A stretch of DNA of 8,149 nucleotides, from NCBI GenBank assembly GCA_903842755.1, contig CAIMNF010000391.1, forward strand, positions 1 through 8,149. Direction: 5' to 3'. The first letter of the stretch is position 1, and each line of letters opens with the position of its first letter. The notes beneath the pieces were generated by a model, which was not told where the DNA came from, made no database searches, and was given only the letters and a program-made list of their open reading frames with translations. Source of the DNA: Oligoflexia bacterium. GTDB lineage: Bacteria > Bdellovibrionota > UBA1018 > CAIMNF01. Positions 7,992 through 8,149 of this stretch are shown one piece after another. The position numbers and the translations under genes were made by a program.

Positions 7992-8149
7992 TAAAGGACT
8001 CGCCTAAAAACAGCACAAATGGTCTCAACCATTTTTAATAGGATGGGACGTTGGTTCCATTCATTTAAATGAATTCGGGTGGAGTTCGTTAAATCTATTT
8101 TGAATTGCTCCTGAATCAGTTCAATGTTTTCTTTGTGGGTGACTTCAAC
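7991..8149 (-). CDS. C-terminal end of a phospholipase D-like/cardiolipin synthase protein (partial)
   Basis: The minus strand is open from the window edge to a TAA at 7993-7991 and gives the last 52 residues of a protein, beginning VEVTHKENIELIQ and ending CAVFRRVL. The pattern of a charged helix ending in QFKIDL, then a Ser/Thr stretch, LNEWNQRPILLKMVE and a hydrophobic-basic end resembles the C-terminal tail after the second HKD motif in cardiolipin synthases and related PLD proteins. There the family typically shows F..D...S..I....W..RP. The HKD motifs themselves would lie outside the window, so catalysis cannot be judged. Support comes from the next gene, an EEP protein of the kind often paired with ClsB-type synthases. 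The reading frame is strongly supported by its TAATG junction with that gene. The family name is moderately sure. Confidence 0.65.
   Translation of the reverse strand, partial: VEVTHKENIELIQEQFKIDLTNSTRIHLNEWNQRPILLKMVETICAVFRRVL
7999..8005 (-). promoter_or_regulatory. Ribosome binding site of the EEP gene, inside the PLD-like coding end
   Basis: AGGCGAG (minus strand) is seven bases upstream of the ATG at 7991-7989 and lies within the last codons of the PLD-like gene. It fits a Shine-Dalgarno sequence with a mismatch. It supports this ATG as the true start and, with the TAATG overlap, supports termination-reinitiation coupling. Confidence 0.6.
8017..8034 (-). repeat. Short perfect hairpin just upstream of the EEP start
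   Basis: AAATGGT (8017-8023) and ACCATTT (8028-8034) form a perfect 7-bp stem with a 4-nt loop. It sits 26-43 bases upstream of the EEP ATG, within the end of the PLD-like coding region. In minus-strand mRNA it would fold just before the ribosome site. It may be chance; a regulatory role is only a possibility. Confidence 0.3.
8059..8074. repeat. Perfect 16-bp AT-rich palindrome
   Basis: ATTCATTTAAATGAAT reads identically on both strands with no spacer. It lies inside the partial PLD-like coding region and encodes part of the RIHLNEW segment. The symmetry resembles a dimeric-repressor operator in form, but its coding position and low complexity make chance likely. Confidence 0.3.

Overview
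This window looks like ordinary chromosomal DNA from a Gram-negative bacterium. The dominant gene encodes a cyclic beta-1,2-glucan synthase (NdvB/ChvB/Cgs family), an inner-membrane enzyme that makes periplasmic glucans and is found mainly in Proteobacteria and some neighbouring phyla. Base composition is moderate and even by eye, with no sign of recent insertion. I cannot name the genus. A proteobacterial or Bdellovibrionota-like source is a weak inference only. I see no mobile elements, phage genes, CRISPR arrays, tRNA or rRNA.

Layout: positions 3-6854 (+ strand) hold the last 2283 residues of the glucan synthase, whose start lies off the left edge. The right-hand part (6851-8149) is coded entirely on the minus strand. 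Read in its direction of transcription, it holds the last 52 residues of a phospholipase D/cardiolipin-synthase-like protein (8149-7991), an endonuclease/exonuclease/phosphatase (EEP) family protein (7991-7233), a possible 20-residue micro-ORF (7221-7159), and a small ElaB/YqjD/DUF883-like membrane-anchored protein (7162-6851). Start and stop codons overlap at the PLD/EEP junction (TAATG) and at the micro-ORF/membrane protein junction (ATGA). This suggests one translationally coupled transcript.

The two transcription units converge with no spacer. A single CTAG (6851-6854) supplies the TAG stop codon on both strands. The minus-strand unit has a strong intrinsic terminator, but it lies inside the 3' coding part of the glucan synthase gene (6725-6762): a perfect 12-bp stem followed, in minus-strand reading, by a run of T. 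The minus-strand mRNA should therefore carry a 3' tail antisense to the end of the synthase message. This compact convergent arrangement is the most distinctive signal in the window.

Functionally everything points to the cell envelope: periplasmic glucan synthesis on one strand, and probable phospholipid metabolism plus a small membrane protein on the other. I found no convincing evidence of a wholly new system.
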